NCBI GenBank assembly: GCA_029204045.2
Contig: CM055080.1
Coordinates: 7,498,761 to 7,562,760 of the forward strand
DNA length: 64,000 nucleotides
Direction: 5' to 3'
From: Tillandsia leiboldiana
Lineage: Eukaryota > Streptophyta > Magnoliopsida > Poales > Bromeliaceae
The position numbers and the translations under genes were made by a program. Shown here piece by piece: positions 22,501-34,579 of the stretch. The notes under the pieces were generated by a model. It did no database searches, was not told where the DNA came from, and was given only the letters and a program-made list of their open reading frames with translations. Every line of letters begins with the position of its first letter. Within the stretch, counting starts at the first letter, position 1.

Positions 22501-24715
22501 CCAAGGCAGCCCGGCGCGCAGCGCGCAAGCGCCCCTGCGCACGGCCGCCGCCCCCCAATCACGCGCCGCCGAAAACGCGCGCGCGTGACTCGCGCAGCCT
22601 CGCCACAACCCGGACGACAAGTCCGCAAGGCTCCGCCCACGGGGAGAAGAAAAGAGAGAAAAGAATAAAATAAAATAAATCCAACCTCTTCGCGGCACGC
22701 CGGTCCTCGCTCGGCTCTATGTCCACGCTCGGAGAAGAAAACGCCCAAGAGTTGCTTCTTCCAAAGCCTTCCTCTTCTTCTTCTTCTTCTTCCCTTTCCT
22801 CTCTTTTCCTTTTCTTTCTTTCTTTCTCTTTTCCTTTGCTACAGAGGTGGAGGGGAGGGGTTTTATAAAGCAAAAGCTTTAAATAAAATTAATTAACTTA
22901 ATTAACTTAATTCCAAAAACCCAGTTCCGACTCACTTTTTGCCTCCGGGTCTTCCGCGTCAGTCCGGAACCTCCCGAACCTCGCTGTAAACTGAAAATAC
23001 ACCTGCTCCAAGTGTTTCCCAATTTTTCTGCAACCCATAGCGGTGTCGGCGCTTCCCGTACCAGTCACCTAACGCGTACAAAGCCCGAAACAAGCAGAGG
23101 CTTCCGCGGGGATCCAAATCAACCCGAACTCCTCTGTAAACACAAATGGGACACATCCAAGGCAAACTCCTCCGCACCACACCATCCCGCAAGGTCGGTG
23201 CGTCGTCCAAATCCCGGTGTTCTACACTCTCCCCCCCTTAAAAGGGTTTCGTCCTCGAAACTCAACTAAATCCATACATAGGAGGGCAAATCAAAAACAA
23301 AAGGGGATAGGAGATCCACAAATTGTCCAAGGCTCTCAAGTGGTCACTCACAATCTTCATGCTGACAGCACTGAGCCTTCCCCAAAGGTATGATTCGACT
23401 GCAAAATTCTTTGGTTTCACCAACAAGAATCGCATCGGTCGATGAGGATAACGCAGTCCTCGTCCATCACCAAGGAAGGGAAAGCCAAACAAGGCTTGCG
23501 GGGTTCAAAAGGGCTTCAACCAGCCTGATCACTAATCGAGGATCCACACCTCGCATAACTCAATCTATACATGGCCCTGCGGCTGGTGGTTTTCCTCGAT
23601 TCGAGATCTCAAAAACCGAAGTTCAAGCCTCCTTAAGACAAAACCCCTCTGATGCTTCATGGCCACCAAAACTCCTGTTCCACAAAACATGGATCACCTC
23701 CCTTGACAGGGGAAAAACTTCAACCTCGAGAACCTTCTCTCGATTCTGGCACTCAATTCCCAGGGTTACACTGCTCGCCTAAACAGGGCGTACTGAACAA
23801 AATGTCCTCGCCGGGATAAGGCAATCAAACATCATTGCAAAATCTATCCACCGGCGCTACCTCGACCCGACTTCCTGAGTGTCCAAGCACTTAAGGTTTG
23901 AGGATTCAAGAATAATTCCATGACCTCACTAACACGGCAATATCCGGATTAATGCTGGTATCTTCCTCAGCTTTGCCTCTCGCAAGTTACACTGGCCTTG
24001 TATAGTCCAAGAGCTTCTGATCTCTGACTTTAACATGGGTCCAGGCCCAACCCAAACGGTATCTCACCTCGTTGGGTCCTCCGTCACTCATGCGGCCGAA
24101 TCACAAGGCCTAAACACAAAATTTTTTGATGCCCAAGTGCAACTCTCAAAGCTAGGCAACCAACTTCCTCCTCCATAGAAGTTGTAGCACCATCCCCAAG
24201 AGCCCCTCAAGCTCCAAGTCGCCTCGGAGATAAGCAAAAACCCACGACGGTAACACCACCAACCCGCCCAGTGAAACAGGGAAAAACACAGTTCTCAAAT
24301 CAGTAGGGCATTAGTCAATCTACTTGACCACGCAAACCGCTCAAACTGCCCTACTGGTTCCGGATCAGTATCCAGGCACAGCCCTTGGCTGTAAGGTTCC
24401 ATAAAGATATCAATCACTCGAAGGCATCTGCCCAAGCACAAGGTGAGACTAATCAAGTTCGAACCTTACAAGACTCACACGGTTGTGTACCCACAACGTG
24501 ACATCACCACTGTGTAACAACCGCCTGGATCCTCGCTGTCGTATCCCCACGACGAGGTACTAGGTCTCACAGACCTCTCGATCCGTCAAAACTCGCAGCT
24601 GCGCTCACAGCCCCCCCCCTGTCTCACGGTTGATACTCAACGAGGTGCTGTCGAAGTTGGCGCGGTTCCCTAACCACGTCACTCACTTCCTCGATCTCAG
24701 TCCCACTCAAGTAAC

Positions 24716-24833
24716 TACCTGGTAACTCGGCCAGGGGCATCAACCACCTGGTAACTCGGCCAGGGGCAAGTAACCTCCTGGTAACTCAGCCAGGGGCAGG
24801 TAACCTCCTGGTAACTCAGCCAGGGCATCATAT
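24716..24833. repeat. Short tandem array related to the LTR 30-bp repeat
   Basis: Four units of CCTGGTAACTCGGCCAGGG type, about 30 bp apart. They resemble the CTGGTAACTCNGCCAG core of the LTR array. Confidence 0.85.
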
Positions 24834-25439
24834 ATCTCATCACATGCTATAAAAAAATACCCTCCTCCTGACCAGGTCCACGGAGGGTCAATGTCTTCTC
24901 TCTCGACAATCCATGATAGCATAAATTGGGACGGCCGATTCCTATCCAACCTCGTATCAACACCTCTGCACTGATGTAGGACTAACATCTCGATGATCAA
25001 TCCAAAGTCCTAGTCGCACTGGCAGGACAGGCAGCACTCATCCACGTGCTTCACGTGATCTGAAAACTGATCCAAAAGTGCACAACCGTCAGTCCTGACA
25101 CTGGCCCACACGAAGGTACCCCCGCTTTACCGAAACGCACACACGGCGTTGGCATTAAGCAAGCTCTAACCCGACGACCACACCAGGTGAGACGCGACCC
25201 ACAACCCTGGCGGTGAAAGCGGCCCGCCCATGCAAAGGGGAACTCACATCCTGGCACTGCTGCTGAAGCGAGCACTGTCGAGAGCCTCCTGGTCTCAGTC
25301 TCTTCTGAGACCCATGATCCTGTGGGTGGAATCATGGCAACCTCGCAACACGCGACTATCGCAAAATCGGCGATGCCGGAGCTCTCACTCCGAAGCTGAT
25401 CCCCCGCTCACCGTCTCCCTCGGACGGGGTCACTGATCC

Positions 25440-26060
25440 ACAGCCAATCCATCGAGCATGCACGCTCACTGCATCCAAGGTCGGCAATCGCCGAAAATGC
25501 ACAAAGAGATAGGCATCTCGATGCAGCTCCCACTCGAACACAACCAACCTCTAAGCCTCATCCTGGGCGTCCAGGGGTACATCGCTCAACCGTCACAGAA
25601 ACTCACCCCAGAACATCAACTGCGCTCCCGATGGTCCTACAAGACGAATCCGACGCCACCAGCTCTCTTGGCGTCCGAATGCAAAAGTGCATAACCAAGC
25701 GCCCTGATGCTTATCCTGGATGAACAAATCCTCGAACAAATCTTCCATAACAGCGTTCCAGTTCTCGGCCTCTCACGGCTCCAACTCAGTCCCGAAATCT
25801 ACAAGGGATGGAACTGGATGTGGTACACAACCTAACAGCAACCTCTCGCTGCTTCCGCACCATCAGTGGTGCGATCAGGAACAGAAATCGCCAAAGTCGC
25901 GGCCGGAGGTACTACTGACGATACTCCGGGAGATGCTCTCGGTCCAAGCATGTGCATCATACGCTCCATGCTCTCCTCCTGGCGCCGTATCGCCTCAAGT
26001 ACCAGGACTGCTTGGGCCTGGATCTCTCAAGCCTCTCTCGGCTCTATCCATTTAGCTTTT
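25440..26060 (-). pseudogene. gag relic of the outer element
   Basis: Minus-strand fragments align by eye with the intact gag of the inner chromovirus. A segment with IRRQEESM (about 25957-26003) corresponds to the inner SRRQEEAV. WWRRIRLVGPSG (about 25630-25670) corresponds to WWRRVRPAGPPG. VFEWELHRDAYLFV (about 25500-25545) corresponds to MFERGLRRDIYQLV. Stop codons and missing segments lie between them, so it is not a working gene. Gag forms the virus-like particle in this family. Confidence 0.7.
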
Positions 26061-26559
26061 CGCTACGAGCCCCTCATCCCAGGTCAAACACGCCCTTGCC
26101 GTTGCACGGCGTCTCTGAAGCATCCAAAAACCACTGCAACAGAAAAACATTAGGACCAAGACTTTCCCGACCCAAACAAACGAAAGCCTAAACATGTTAA
26201 CCTTTCTAAAGCATTATGCTGTCTGCAGCCAACACAATCTGTAGTGGCCCAAATTCCCATGCAGCGTTCTTCCGATGAATCCACTGTTAGAGCACCTAGC
26301 GTTGGTGTATCTGGCCCATGGTGCGTCAATGGGATGCCACAGATGGACCCTGTGTGTTATTATTAGCTGTGTAGGCCTTCGGCTGAGTTTGCCGAAATTT
26401 CGGAAAAGAATTAGGCCCAACAGAGGTCGGAAATGGATTCAGCACGGAAAAACGCTTGAAAACGGCTATTTGCTTGTTTATTTCTGAGTCCGGATGCCCA
26501 AAAACGGACTCCCGGAAGTTTTCAGTGGAAAATGGTGCATGGGAGGGGCCGTAGACCGC

Positions 26560-27070
26560 CGGGATGCCACGTGGCGGCCTGTCATTGGCCGGTTCAGGAT
26601 GCGCGGTCCACAGAGCTGCGCGGCGGGGTGCACAGACCCGGCGCATGGACACGTGGCACCGCCTGATTGGCGGGCGCAAGGCGCGCGGTCTACCGGGTGA
26701 GCGCGGCGGTGCATGGACCAATGCGGGGCCACGTGGCAGCCTCCGGTTGGTCGGTGCATGCGGCGCGGTCCACTGAATTCCTGTTGAATGCGTGGACCGG
26801 GTGTAGGGGACGCGTGTCGCCCTCTGGTTCGCGGGCGCACCGTGCGCGGCGCACGGAGTCGGGGTCGGTGCCTCGGGGCGCGTGCCCACGTCGGGGCCAT
26901 GCCGCGCGCCCGGCGCGGCCGCCGACCGGTCAGCGGGTCAACCGGGGTGGACACGTGTCGCCCGCTGATTGGCGGGCGCCAACCGCCTCACTGTGCGGGG
27001 GCGGGCCACGTGGCAGCCAGCGGGTGGGCCGAACAGCTGTTTGCTGTTCGGCGGGCCACGTGGCGGCTCC
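26560..27070 (+). promoter_or_regulatory. Array of CACGTG/ATTGG modules in the inner LTR U3
   Basis: CACGTG cores occur near 26568, 26650, 26730, 26952, 27007 and 27057. Most sit in CCACGTGGC or ACACGTGGC, and several are followed about 10 nt later by ATTGG or GGTTGG (inverted CCAAT-like). CACGTGGC is the G-box/ABRE core bound by bZIP and bHLH factors. Regulation of this element by them is inference. Confidence 0.6.
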
Positions 27071-27189
27071 TGGTGGATTCGGGCGTGAACAGTGTTGGGC
27101 CCGGCCCAACACTGTAGCCGCCCGAATGTTCCGGGCGCCCGAAATTTTGGGCCCAAAGCCCATTGACTTGTTTTTCCGGGCTGTTTTGG

Positions 27190-27215
27190 GTGAGGCCTAT
27201 AAAAAGGCCTCAAGG
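27190..27215 (+). promoter_or_regulatory. Palindrome-flanked TATA box of the inner LTR
   Basis: TATAAAAA is centred in GAGGCCTATAAAAAGGCCTC, whose flanks are inverted repeats. Identical copies lie at about 35545 and 39300 in the other LTR sequences. Confidence 0.75.
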
Positions 27216-29397
27216 GGCCTCGTTTTGAAGCTTTTCCCGAAAGCTTTTCACTTGGAGCCCTTCACCAAAGTTGTTTCTCTCCCTCTTGTGCATCTTTTGG
27301 CGGAAGCTCAGGATTTTTGGAGGCCGCGACGACGGCGACTTCTGCATCGGGGTGCGGAGCGACGATCTACTGTTGGAGGCCCATTTCCGTCGCAGTTTAG
27401 TCCGGGAGGTCTACCGGGCTACCCCGACATTATTTTTGGACGATTTCTGCTGTGACGGTTTCGTAAGAGGTAAATCTACATTTTTCGTGTTGGACACTTT
27501 TTCTGGATCCGAGCTTTTCTTGGGGTTCTGGGTACATTTTTAACCCCCTTTGCGACTGTTGGTTGATTTGGACAGCACCTACTTGTCGGATTTTTATCTC
27601 CTCATCCGGACATCGGAATTCGACGTTTCAGGACTCTATCGACATCTACTCTTCGCGAGGATCGCCGTCATATTTTTATTGGAATTTTTGGAGGAAGTTT
27701 TTCAGGTGAAAATTTCGTGTTAGTGGGACTGTTCACCACAGATTTTGGGGAATGTGGAATTTGTGTGAATTAAAGTGTAATTTTGGTGTATGTTTGTACC
27801 CAGGAGTTTGTGAGCACCTCTACCGTGATGTTGGCTTGGTGGGATTTGTGATTTGACAGTTGTGGGCTTTCTCAGCTGTGCCATTTTGGACAGTTAGCAC
27901 TTTCAGGTGGGTGACCTTGCTTCCAAGAACTCAGGACTGTGTACTAATTCTAGGTGTGTAGGATCATGCATGTTAGAAATTGGAGTATTAGCATGTGAAA
28001 AACTGTATGTTGTATCTTGTATATCAGTTGTTGAATCTTTTGATTCCGGCACTATGTTAAGTAATGAAATCTTGGAATTTGACCTAGCACCCCTGTCATA
28101 TGTATCATGTTCAGCCAGTCTGTAGAAAAACTCCAACTTGGGCTAGGTTTTTATTGCTCTAGACATTCCACATCACGATACTTTATTTCACCTTGGACTT
28201 AGCTTTTCCTCGCCCAAGTTGTGGGCCGAGAGGTCGGTCGGTTGTGGGATGCATTTGCACTCGTGTCTGGGGACCGAGTGGAGTTGATAGCAGTCTGTAG
28301 ATTTGATTTCTTTGGGAGAGTGATAGTGATGGTAGATCTGGGTTCTTGGAAACTGTCAGAGAGACAGTGGGTTTCAGCTGTGTAGATTCCAGCTAGTGTG
28401 TGAGACAGTGATTTGTTTGGTAGTCGATCTTATTGATCGAAGATTGGATCATAGCCTGCATGAGCCACATTTGAGCTTTACAGTGATACTATACAGTGAT
28501 ACTTATGGGTTACTTTGACTCGAGCGGGTCGCTCCCCTCGAGGGCCACTCCGGAGTAGGCGAGACCGGGTTGTGTACCGGTGTGAGTTTGAGATGTTCCT
28601 TAGCGACTTGTCGTCGCGGTGGTCCCTCTGGCTGTGCTTTCGTTGGCAGCCACGGACGCCCTACGTAAGTCCGCTCCTCCGGGACGTAACGGCAGTAGGT
28701 TGGCGCAGGTTTGACTGGACCCGTTGTGGCAGTCAGTTTTGATTGGGTGATCAGGGATGAGAGTTAGTTGTGGCATTATGTTCTTTCTGTTCCACTGTTG
28801 AGCATCTAGATAGAGGCATAGTAGCTGTAGAGTTACCTTTCCTAGCTCTCCTTATAGCACTGCATATGTTACTTTTGCCTCTGGTAGACTTAGTGGGCAG
28901 ACCGTCGGGCTTGTTGGCGGCACCCACTGAGAACTACTGTGGGATGTAGTTCTCACACCCGTCGTGGTGTTTTCTCCCCAGGGACTTCTGCTCCAGTTCC
29001 TGCAGCTCCTGTTGCTGATCCAGCTCCTTCTGACCGAGGTAAGGGCGTCGCGAGATAGATCCCCTCCTGTCGTCTTCTGTGTGTGAGTAGATGTACCCCA
29101 GTTCCATTTTGGTGTGTGTTATGTCGAGTGACTTTTGTAGTGAGGTTTTGAGTTGTACCTTCCTTTCCTGCTTTTATGAGAGACTCCTGTATTCTGGTGA
29201 GGATGGTCTGTATATTTAAAAGTTGTAGTCTTATTTTATGTATTTCCTTCCAGCTTTTCTCTTTCAGCTCTGATATCTGCTAGTGTAGATGTTTCTTTGC
29301 AGGTTAGTCGCTACGCCTATACGGGGCTTCCCGTACGGGCGGCGGATCTGTTGGCGAGCCGGGGCGCAGTATCGCCCCGGGGCGTGACAGATTAGAG

Positions 29398-29410
29398 TGG
29401 TATCAGAGCC
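29398..29410 (+). other. Primer-binding site of the inner element
   Basis: TGGTATCAGAGCC, complementary to the 3' end of initiator tRNA-Met, starts 8 nt after the LTR. The leader that follows resembles the outer element's leader (41495-41678, minus strand). Confidence 0.9.
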
Positions 29411-29687
29411 TAGGATGTAGGTCTTGGAGGACTTAGGAACCCTAGGCTTGTGGTTGGACCCTAGGATGACTCGCGTGAGAGCCGTGACTTTAGCGAGAGT
29501 CCTGATTGGATTTCTAACTCTCCCGAGCGGTTCGGGGTGAGCGATCGACATGTCTTCCTTCGGTGGCAACTATGTTGGCTGCAGACAACATAGTACTTCG
29601 GAAAGGGGGACATGCCTTCTGACTTTCGCTAGATTGGGTCGAGAGATGATTTGGGTTCTGATTGTTTGCCTTGTCCCTCAGGTGGGG

Positions 29688-32600
29688 ATGCCTCCTCGAC
29701 GCTCGATGGTGACGCGTTCGCAGCCTTCGTCCTCTGAGCCCGAGCAGGAGGACTCGGAGCAGGGACAGCAGAGCGAGGTTTTGGAGCTCCGTGCCCAGGT
29801 GGCACAGTTGACTGAGGCGTCTCGACGCCAGGAGGAGGCTGTGAGTCGGTTGACGCTCTTGTTGGAGCAGAGAGCGCAGCCGGCGGTGGTACCCCCTGAG
29901 AGTTCTCCGGTGCCTTCTTCCCCTGTGGTGGCACCCCCGGTTGTGCAGCCTGCACCAGCAGTTCCGGCTGAGCCTGTTTCCAGTAGGCCACCGTCTGGGA
30001 CGACGGGATCTTTGACTTTGGCAGAGCAGCAGGTTTTGGTGGGTCTTTTGTTGAGGTTTCGCAAGTTTGATCCACCCCGCTTTTCGGGCATGAGTGCTGA
30101 GCCGTGGGCGGCTGAGTCTTGGGTTACAGCTATGGAGCGCCATTTCGAGAGCCTTTTTATTGATGAGAGGTTTCGAGTTCTGTTGGCTACTCATTTTCTG
30201 GAGAGCAACGCCGAGGCATGGTGGCGGCGTGTGCGACCCGCAGGTCCGCCTGGGACCCAGTTTATCTCTTGGGCAGAGTTTCGCGGTATGCTTCTTGGGG
30301 CCTTCTTTCCCGAGAGTGTTCGACAGAGCTTGGAGGAGCAGCTGAGGAATCTCCGCCAGGGAGATAGGCCCGTACATGCGTACATAGCCGATTTCAATCG
30401 GCTGTTGGCTAGTATGCCCCACGTGGCCAGAGATGAGACCCACCGGATCTACATGTTCGAGAGAGGGTTGCGTCGGGACATTTATCAGTTGGTCCGCTCC
30501 CTCAGATTACAGACTTTAGAGGCCTCGATGGAGCAGGCACTTTATGTGGAGGGTGGTGAGGCCGTGATGGCAGAGGTGACTCCAGCCCCCGTTGTGACTC
30601 CTGGGGCGAAGCGCCCCGCGCGGTTTGATGAGGGGCAGTCGAGTAGGCAGGGACCCCCGAGACCACCCCGTTTCCACTCTCAGGGACGGGGGTATCAGGG
30701 GCGGCAGAGATCTGGGGGATCTCGTCAGTTCCAGCAGCAGCAGCAGCGTCGACCACCTCGACAGCAGCAGTCTACGCAGCAGCAGCAGTCTTCGCAGCAG
30801 CAGCAGACTTCGCGGCAGCCGCGCCCCGACCGTTGTATCATCTGTGGAGGACCGCACTCACCAGCCCAGTGCCCGCAGGGTCGGGACCGCTGCTTCCGTT
30901 GCGGGCAGACCGGTCACTTCGCGAGGGCGTGCCCCAGGGCAGGTTACCCAGCTCCTTCATCAGCTTCTGCATCCTTCGTTCCTCGTCAGTCAGCAGGACC
31001 TTCGGCGACCTCCGGTAGGCCAGATTTTGCTCCATCGTCCTCGCGACAGCCAGAGCGACATCCCCCGGCGCCGAGCGGTCGAGTCTATGCCGCTCAGGTA
31101 GAGGATGCTACAGCAGCAGAGCATGTCGTCGCAGGTATTATTTTGATTTCTGCAGTTCGTACTCGTACTCTCTTTGATACCGGTGCATCGCATTCTTTTA
31201 TCAGTAGAGCATTTGCATCCCTTCATGGTATAGAGGTAGTTTCTTTATCGCATGCATTAGAGGTTCAGATACCAGATCATGTCTTGCATGTCGAGGAGTA
31301 TTGTAGGGATTGCCCTGTGCAGTTGGGATCCTGGATTTTGCCGGCAGACTTGCTTGTCTTGCGGCAGCTCCAGGATTTCGACGTCGTGCTAGGTATGGAT
31401 TGGTTGTCGAGGTACTATGCTGTTATAGACTGCAGAGAGAGGACGGTGACCCTCCGCGAGCCTGGACAGGAGGAGTTTGTCTTCAGAGGCTGCCAGAGCA
31501 CATTCTTTGCGATGACTGTTTCTTCGGCGAGGGCTAGGCGGTTGATTAGTAGGGGCTGCACCGCTTTCTTAGCGACGATTGTGGAGGTGCCTACGGCGGC
31601 ACTGGGACTCGAGGATATTCCTGTTGTCCGCGAGTTCCCAGATGTGTTTCCCCCTGAGTTGATGACGATGCCGCCGGAGAGGGAGGTGGAGTTTGTGATT
31701 GATGTGGTACCGGGAACCGCACCAATCTCGAAGGCGCCTTATAGGATGGCACCTGCCGAGTTGAGGGAGTTGAAGGCCCAGCTTCAGGATCTTATGGATA
31801 GGGGCTTTGTTAGGCCTAGTGTTTCTCCGTGGGGAGCGCCAGTTTATTTGTGAAGAAGAAGGATGGGTCGCTTCGTTTGTGTGTGGATTATCGGGAGTTG
31901 AATAAAGTGACCATCCGGAACAAGTACCCTCTTCCACGGATAGATGATTTATTTGATCAGTTGCAGGGAGCCACAGTGTTTTCGAAGATTGATCTTCAGT
32001 CAGGTTACCACCAGTTGAGGGTGAGGGCCGAGGACATCCCTAAGACGGCTTTTCGATCCCGGTATGGGCATTATGAGTTTACGGTTATGCCGTTTGGTTT
32101 GACTAATGCCCCAGCTGCTTTCATGGATTTGATGAACCGGGTATTTCAGCCGTACTTAGACTTGTTTGTGGTTGTGTTCATTGATGACATCTTGATCTAC
32201 TCCCGGAGCGATGTGGATCATGAGGAGCACTTGAGGATAGTGCTGCAGCTTCTACGTGAGAAGAAGCTGTATGCCAAGCTTAAGAAGTGCGAGTTTGGCT
32301 TCGGGAGGTTGCATTCTTGGGCCACTTGGTATCAGCCGCAGGAGTGGCAGTTGACCCGACGAAGATTGATACAGTTCGGGATTGGCCGAGACCGACGACG
32401 GTGACTGAGGTCCGGAGCTTTCTGGGCTTGGCTGGCTACTACCGTCGGTTTGTAGAGGGCTTTGCGAAGCTCTCTACTCCCCTGACCTGTTTGACTAGGA
32501 AGGGGATGAGGTTCATTTGGACTGAGCAGTGTCAGCGGAGTTTTGAGGAGCTGAAGAAGAGACTGATTTCAGCACCAGTTCTTACACTGCCAGTGATGGG

Positions 32601-34518
32601 TGATGGCTACGTGATTTACAGTGACGCCTCGCACAGCGGTTTGGGTTGTGTCTTGATGCAGCATGGGAGGGTAATTGCTTATGCTTCACGGCAACTAAAG
32701 GATTATGAGAAGAATTACCCTACTCATGATTTAGAGCTGGCAGCTGTGGTGTTCGCATTGAAGTTGTGGCGGCATTACCTCTACGGTGAGCATTGTGAGA
32801 TCTACACGGATCATAAGAGCTTAAAGTATCTGTTTACTCAAAAGGAGCTGAACCTGAGGCAACGCCGGTGTTGGAGTTACTGAAGGATTACGATGTGAGT
32901 ATCCTCTATCATCCCGGCAAGGCCAATGTGGTAGCAGATGCTTTGAGTCGGAGGTCAGTGCAGAGCTTGAGCATGTTGGTCACGCAGCAGGCCCCGTTGA
33001 TTGAGCAGTTGAGGCGACTCCAGATTGAGGTTGTATCCCCTGGGGTCTCTGCTAGACTGATGTCTATGGTCTTGCAGCCCACTCTGTTGGACAGGATTAG
33101 GGAGACGCAGAGTGAGGACCCCCACTTGGAGAGGATTAGATCACAGATTCAGGCAGATCTTATAGGGGATTTTACAGTGGATAGCTCGGGAGTACTGCGG
33201 TACAGGGACCGAGTGTGTGTGCCTTCGGATTCAGAGATCAGAGACCTGATTTTGGGTGAGGCTCATTATACACCTTATACCATTCATCCTGGTGGTACTA
33301 AGATGTATAAGGACCTCAAGGCACATTTTTGGTGGTCCGGAATGAAGCGGGACGTTGGAAGATTCGTGGCTCACTGTTTAACTTGCCAGCAAGTGAAAGC
33401 AGAGCACCGGGTTCCTGCTGGCAAGTTGCAAAGTCTTCCAATTCCGAGTGGAAATGGGACCACATCACCATGGACTTTGTTACAGGGCTGCCGAGAGCGC
33501 AGAGTGGAGCCGACGCGATTTGGGTTATTGTTGATAGACTCACCAAGTCAGCGCATTTCTTGCCTGTTCAGATGACTTGGTCACTGGAGCGTCTGGCACA
33601 GTTGTATTTGGACGAGATAGTGAGGCTACACGGGATACCTGCGTCGATTGTTTCAGATCGGGATCCGAGGTTTGTGTCACGATTCTGGGGGAGTTTACAG
33701 TCAGCTTTGGGGACCCAGCTCAGATTCAGCACTGCATTCCACCCACAGACTGATGGCCAGTCTGAGCGCACTATACAGACCCTTGAGGATATGCTGAGAG
33801 CGTGCGTTATGGATTTTGGAGGGGGGTGGTACCGACACTTATCTTTGGTTGAGTTTGCGTACAACAACAGCTATCAGGCGAGCATCCAGATGGCTCCGTT
33901 TGAGGCGTTGTATGGACGCAAGTGTCGGTCACCCTTGTATTGGAGTGACGTGGGTGAGAGGAAGACTTTGGGACCTGATCTTCTTTTGGAGGCTGAGGAG
34001 AAGGTCAGAGTTGTTCGTCGACACCTTGAGGTAGCCCAGAGTCGTCAGAGGAGTTATGCAGATACTCGACGGCGAGACCTGGAGTTTCAGATTGGTGACC
34101 ATGTATTCTTAAAGGTCTCGCCTTCGAAAGGGGTCCGGAGATTTGGAGTGCGTGGGAAGCTTAGTCCCCGTTTTGTTGGACCCTTTGAGGTACTTGAGAG
34201 GGTAGGCCCTGTGGCTTATAGAGTTGCTCTTCCTCCACGTTTGGCCGGTGTACACGATGTTTTTCATGTCTCAGCCCTGAGGAGATATGTCTTTGATCCG
34301 TCGCATGTGGTTGACTTCACTCCCTTGGAGATCGGTGAGGACCTGGTTTACGAGGAGCGGCCGTTGCGGATTCTTGCTCGTGAGGTGAGGGAATTGCGCA
34401 ACCGGACCATTCGTATGTGAAGATCTTATGGAGCAATCACGATGAGCGAGAGGCTACTTGGGAGCTAGAGACAGAGATGAGATCTGCTTACCCTTTTCTG
34501 TTCGAGACTACTGGTTGA
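29688..34518 (+). pseudogene. gag-pol polyprotein of the inner chromovirus, with five 1-nt deletions
   Basis: One long frame starts at ATG 29688. Gag capsid lies about 30058-30540; the CCHC zinc knuckle is near 30892-30933; aspartic protease has DTGAS at 31176. RT spans about 31640-32560 with FIDD near 32178. RNase H (YSDAS, TDHKSL) is about 32610-32840. Integrase has an HHCC zinc region (about 33265-33395) and a DDE core (about 33470-33790). A C-terminal chromodomain runs to 34518. The frame shifts near 31843, 32293, 32872, 33445 and 34412, each time by one missing base in a short homopolymer. The span is 4831 nt; adding five bases gives 1612 codons. Two of the sites checked in the duplicate copy (37207, 38163) and a third near 36620 have the base, so sequencing error is more likely than decay. 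Confidence 0.9.
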
Positions 34519-34555
34519 GGTACGCCTGTTTCTACCTTACTTCGTTTCGAGGACG

Positions 34556-34579
34556 AAACTTCCTTTTAGTGGGGGAGGA
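34556..34579 (+). other. Polypurine tract of the inner element
   Basis: AGTGGGGGAGGA ends directly at the TGTAGTGG start of the LTR (34580). The same context recurs at about 38321-38332. Confidence 0.8.

Larger units (their letters stand above)
19971..23226 (-). repeat. Outer element 3' LTR (3256 bp)
   Basis: Starts TGTCACGCCCC and ends TTCTACA on the plus strand. Contents from left: a 30-bp tandem array (20686-21010), a GC-rich 69-bp array (about 21535-22500), a pyrimidine-rich stretch and a minus-strand TATA-like CTTTATAAAACC near 22860. If that TATA is used, U3 is about 0.36 kb and R-U5 about 2.9 kb, so the arrays would be in the RNA. It is almost identical to 41679-45251 except for a 317-bp length difference. 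Confidence 0.92.
23227..26234 (-). other. Outer element interior, 3' portion
   Basis: On the minus strand this follows the gag relic. It ends with a polypurine tract preceded by a TCGAGGACGAAAC context, as in the inner chromovirus. It contains a short 30-bp-type array (24716-24833). I recognise no protease, RT or integrase in any frame. Plus-strand frames up to 130 codons have no family resemblance I can name. Confidence 0.75.
26240..29389 (+). repeat. Inner element 5' LTR (3150 bp)
   Basis: Starts TGTAGTGGCCC and ends GGGGCGTGACA. U3 holds repeated G-box/CCAAT-like modules (about 26560-27070). The core promoter is a TATA box centred near 27199 inside an inverted repeat (AGGCCTATAAAAAGGCCT). 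The last ~170 bp resemble, in inverted orientation, the first ~170 bp of the outer LTR. Confidence 0.93.

Noticed and set aside
21280..22748. Overlapping open frames of 330-470 codons on both strands
   Set aside because: They are produced by the GC-rich 69-bp repeat, whose period is a multiple of three. The translations are Ala/Arg/Pro/Gly repeats with no domain, and several frames are open at once.
24125..24720. Possible pol remnants in the outer element interior
   Set aside because: I looked for RT, integrase and protease signatures on both strands between 23240 and 25440 and saw none.
29514..30443. Minus-strand frame of 309 codons overlapping gag
   Set aside because: It is the antisense of an intact gag frame with normal family motifs on the plus strand.
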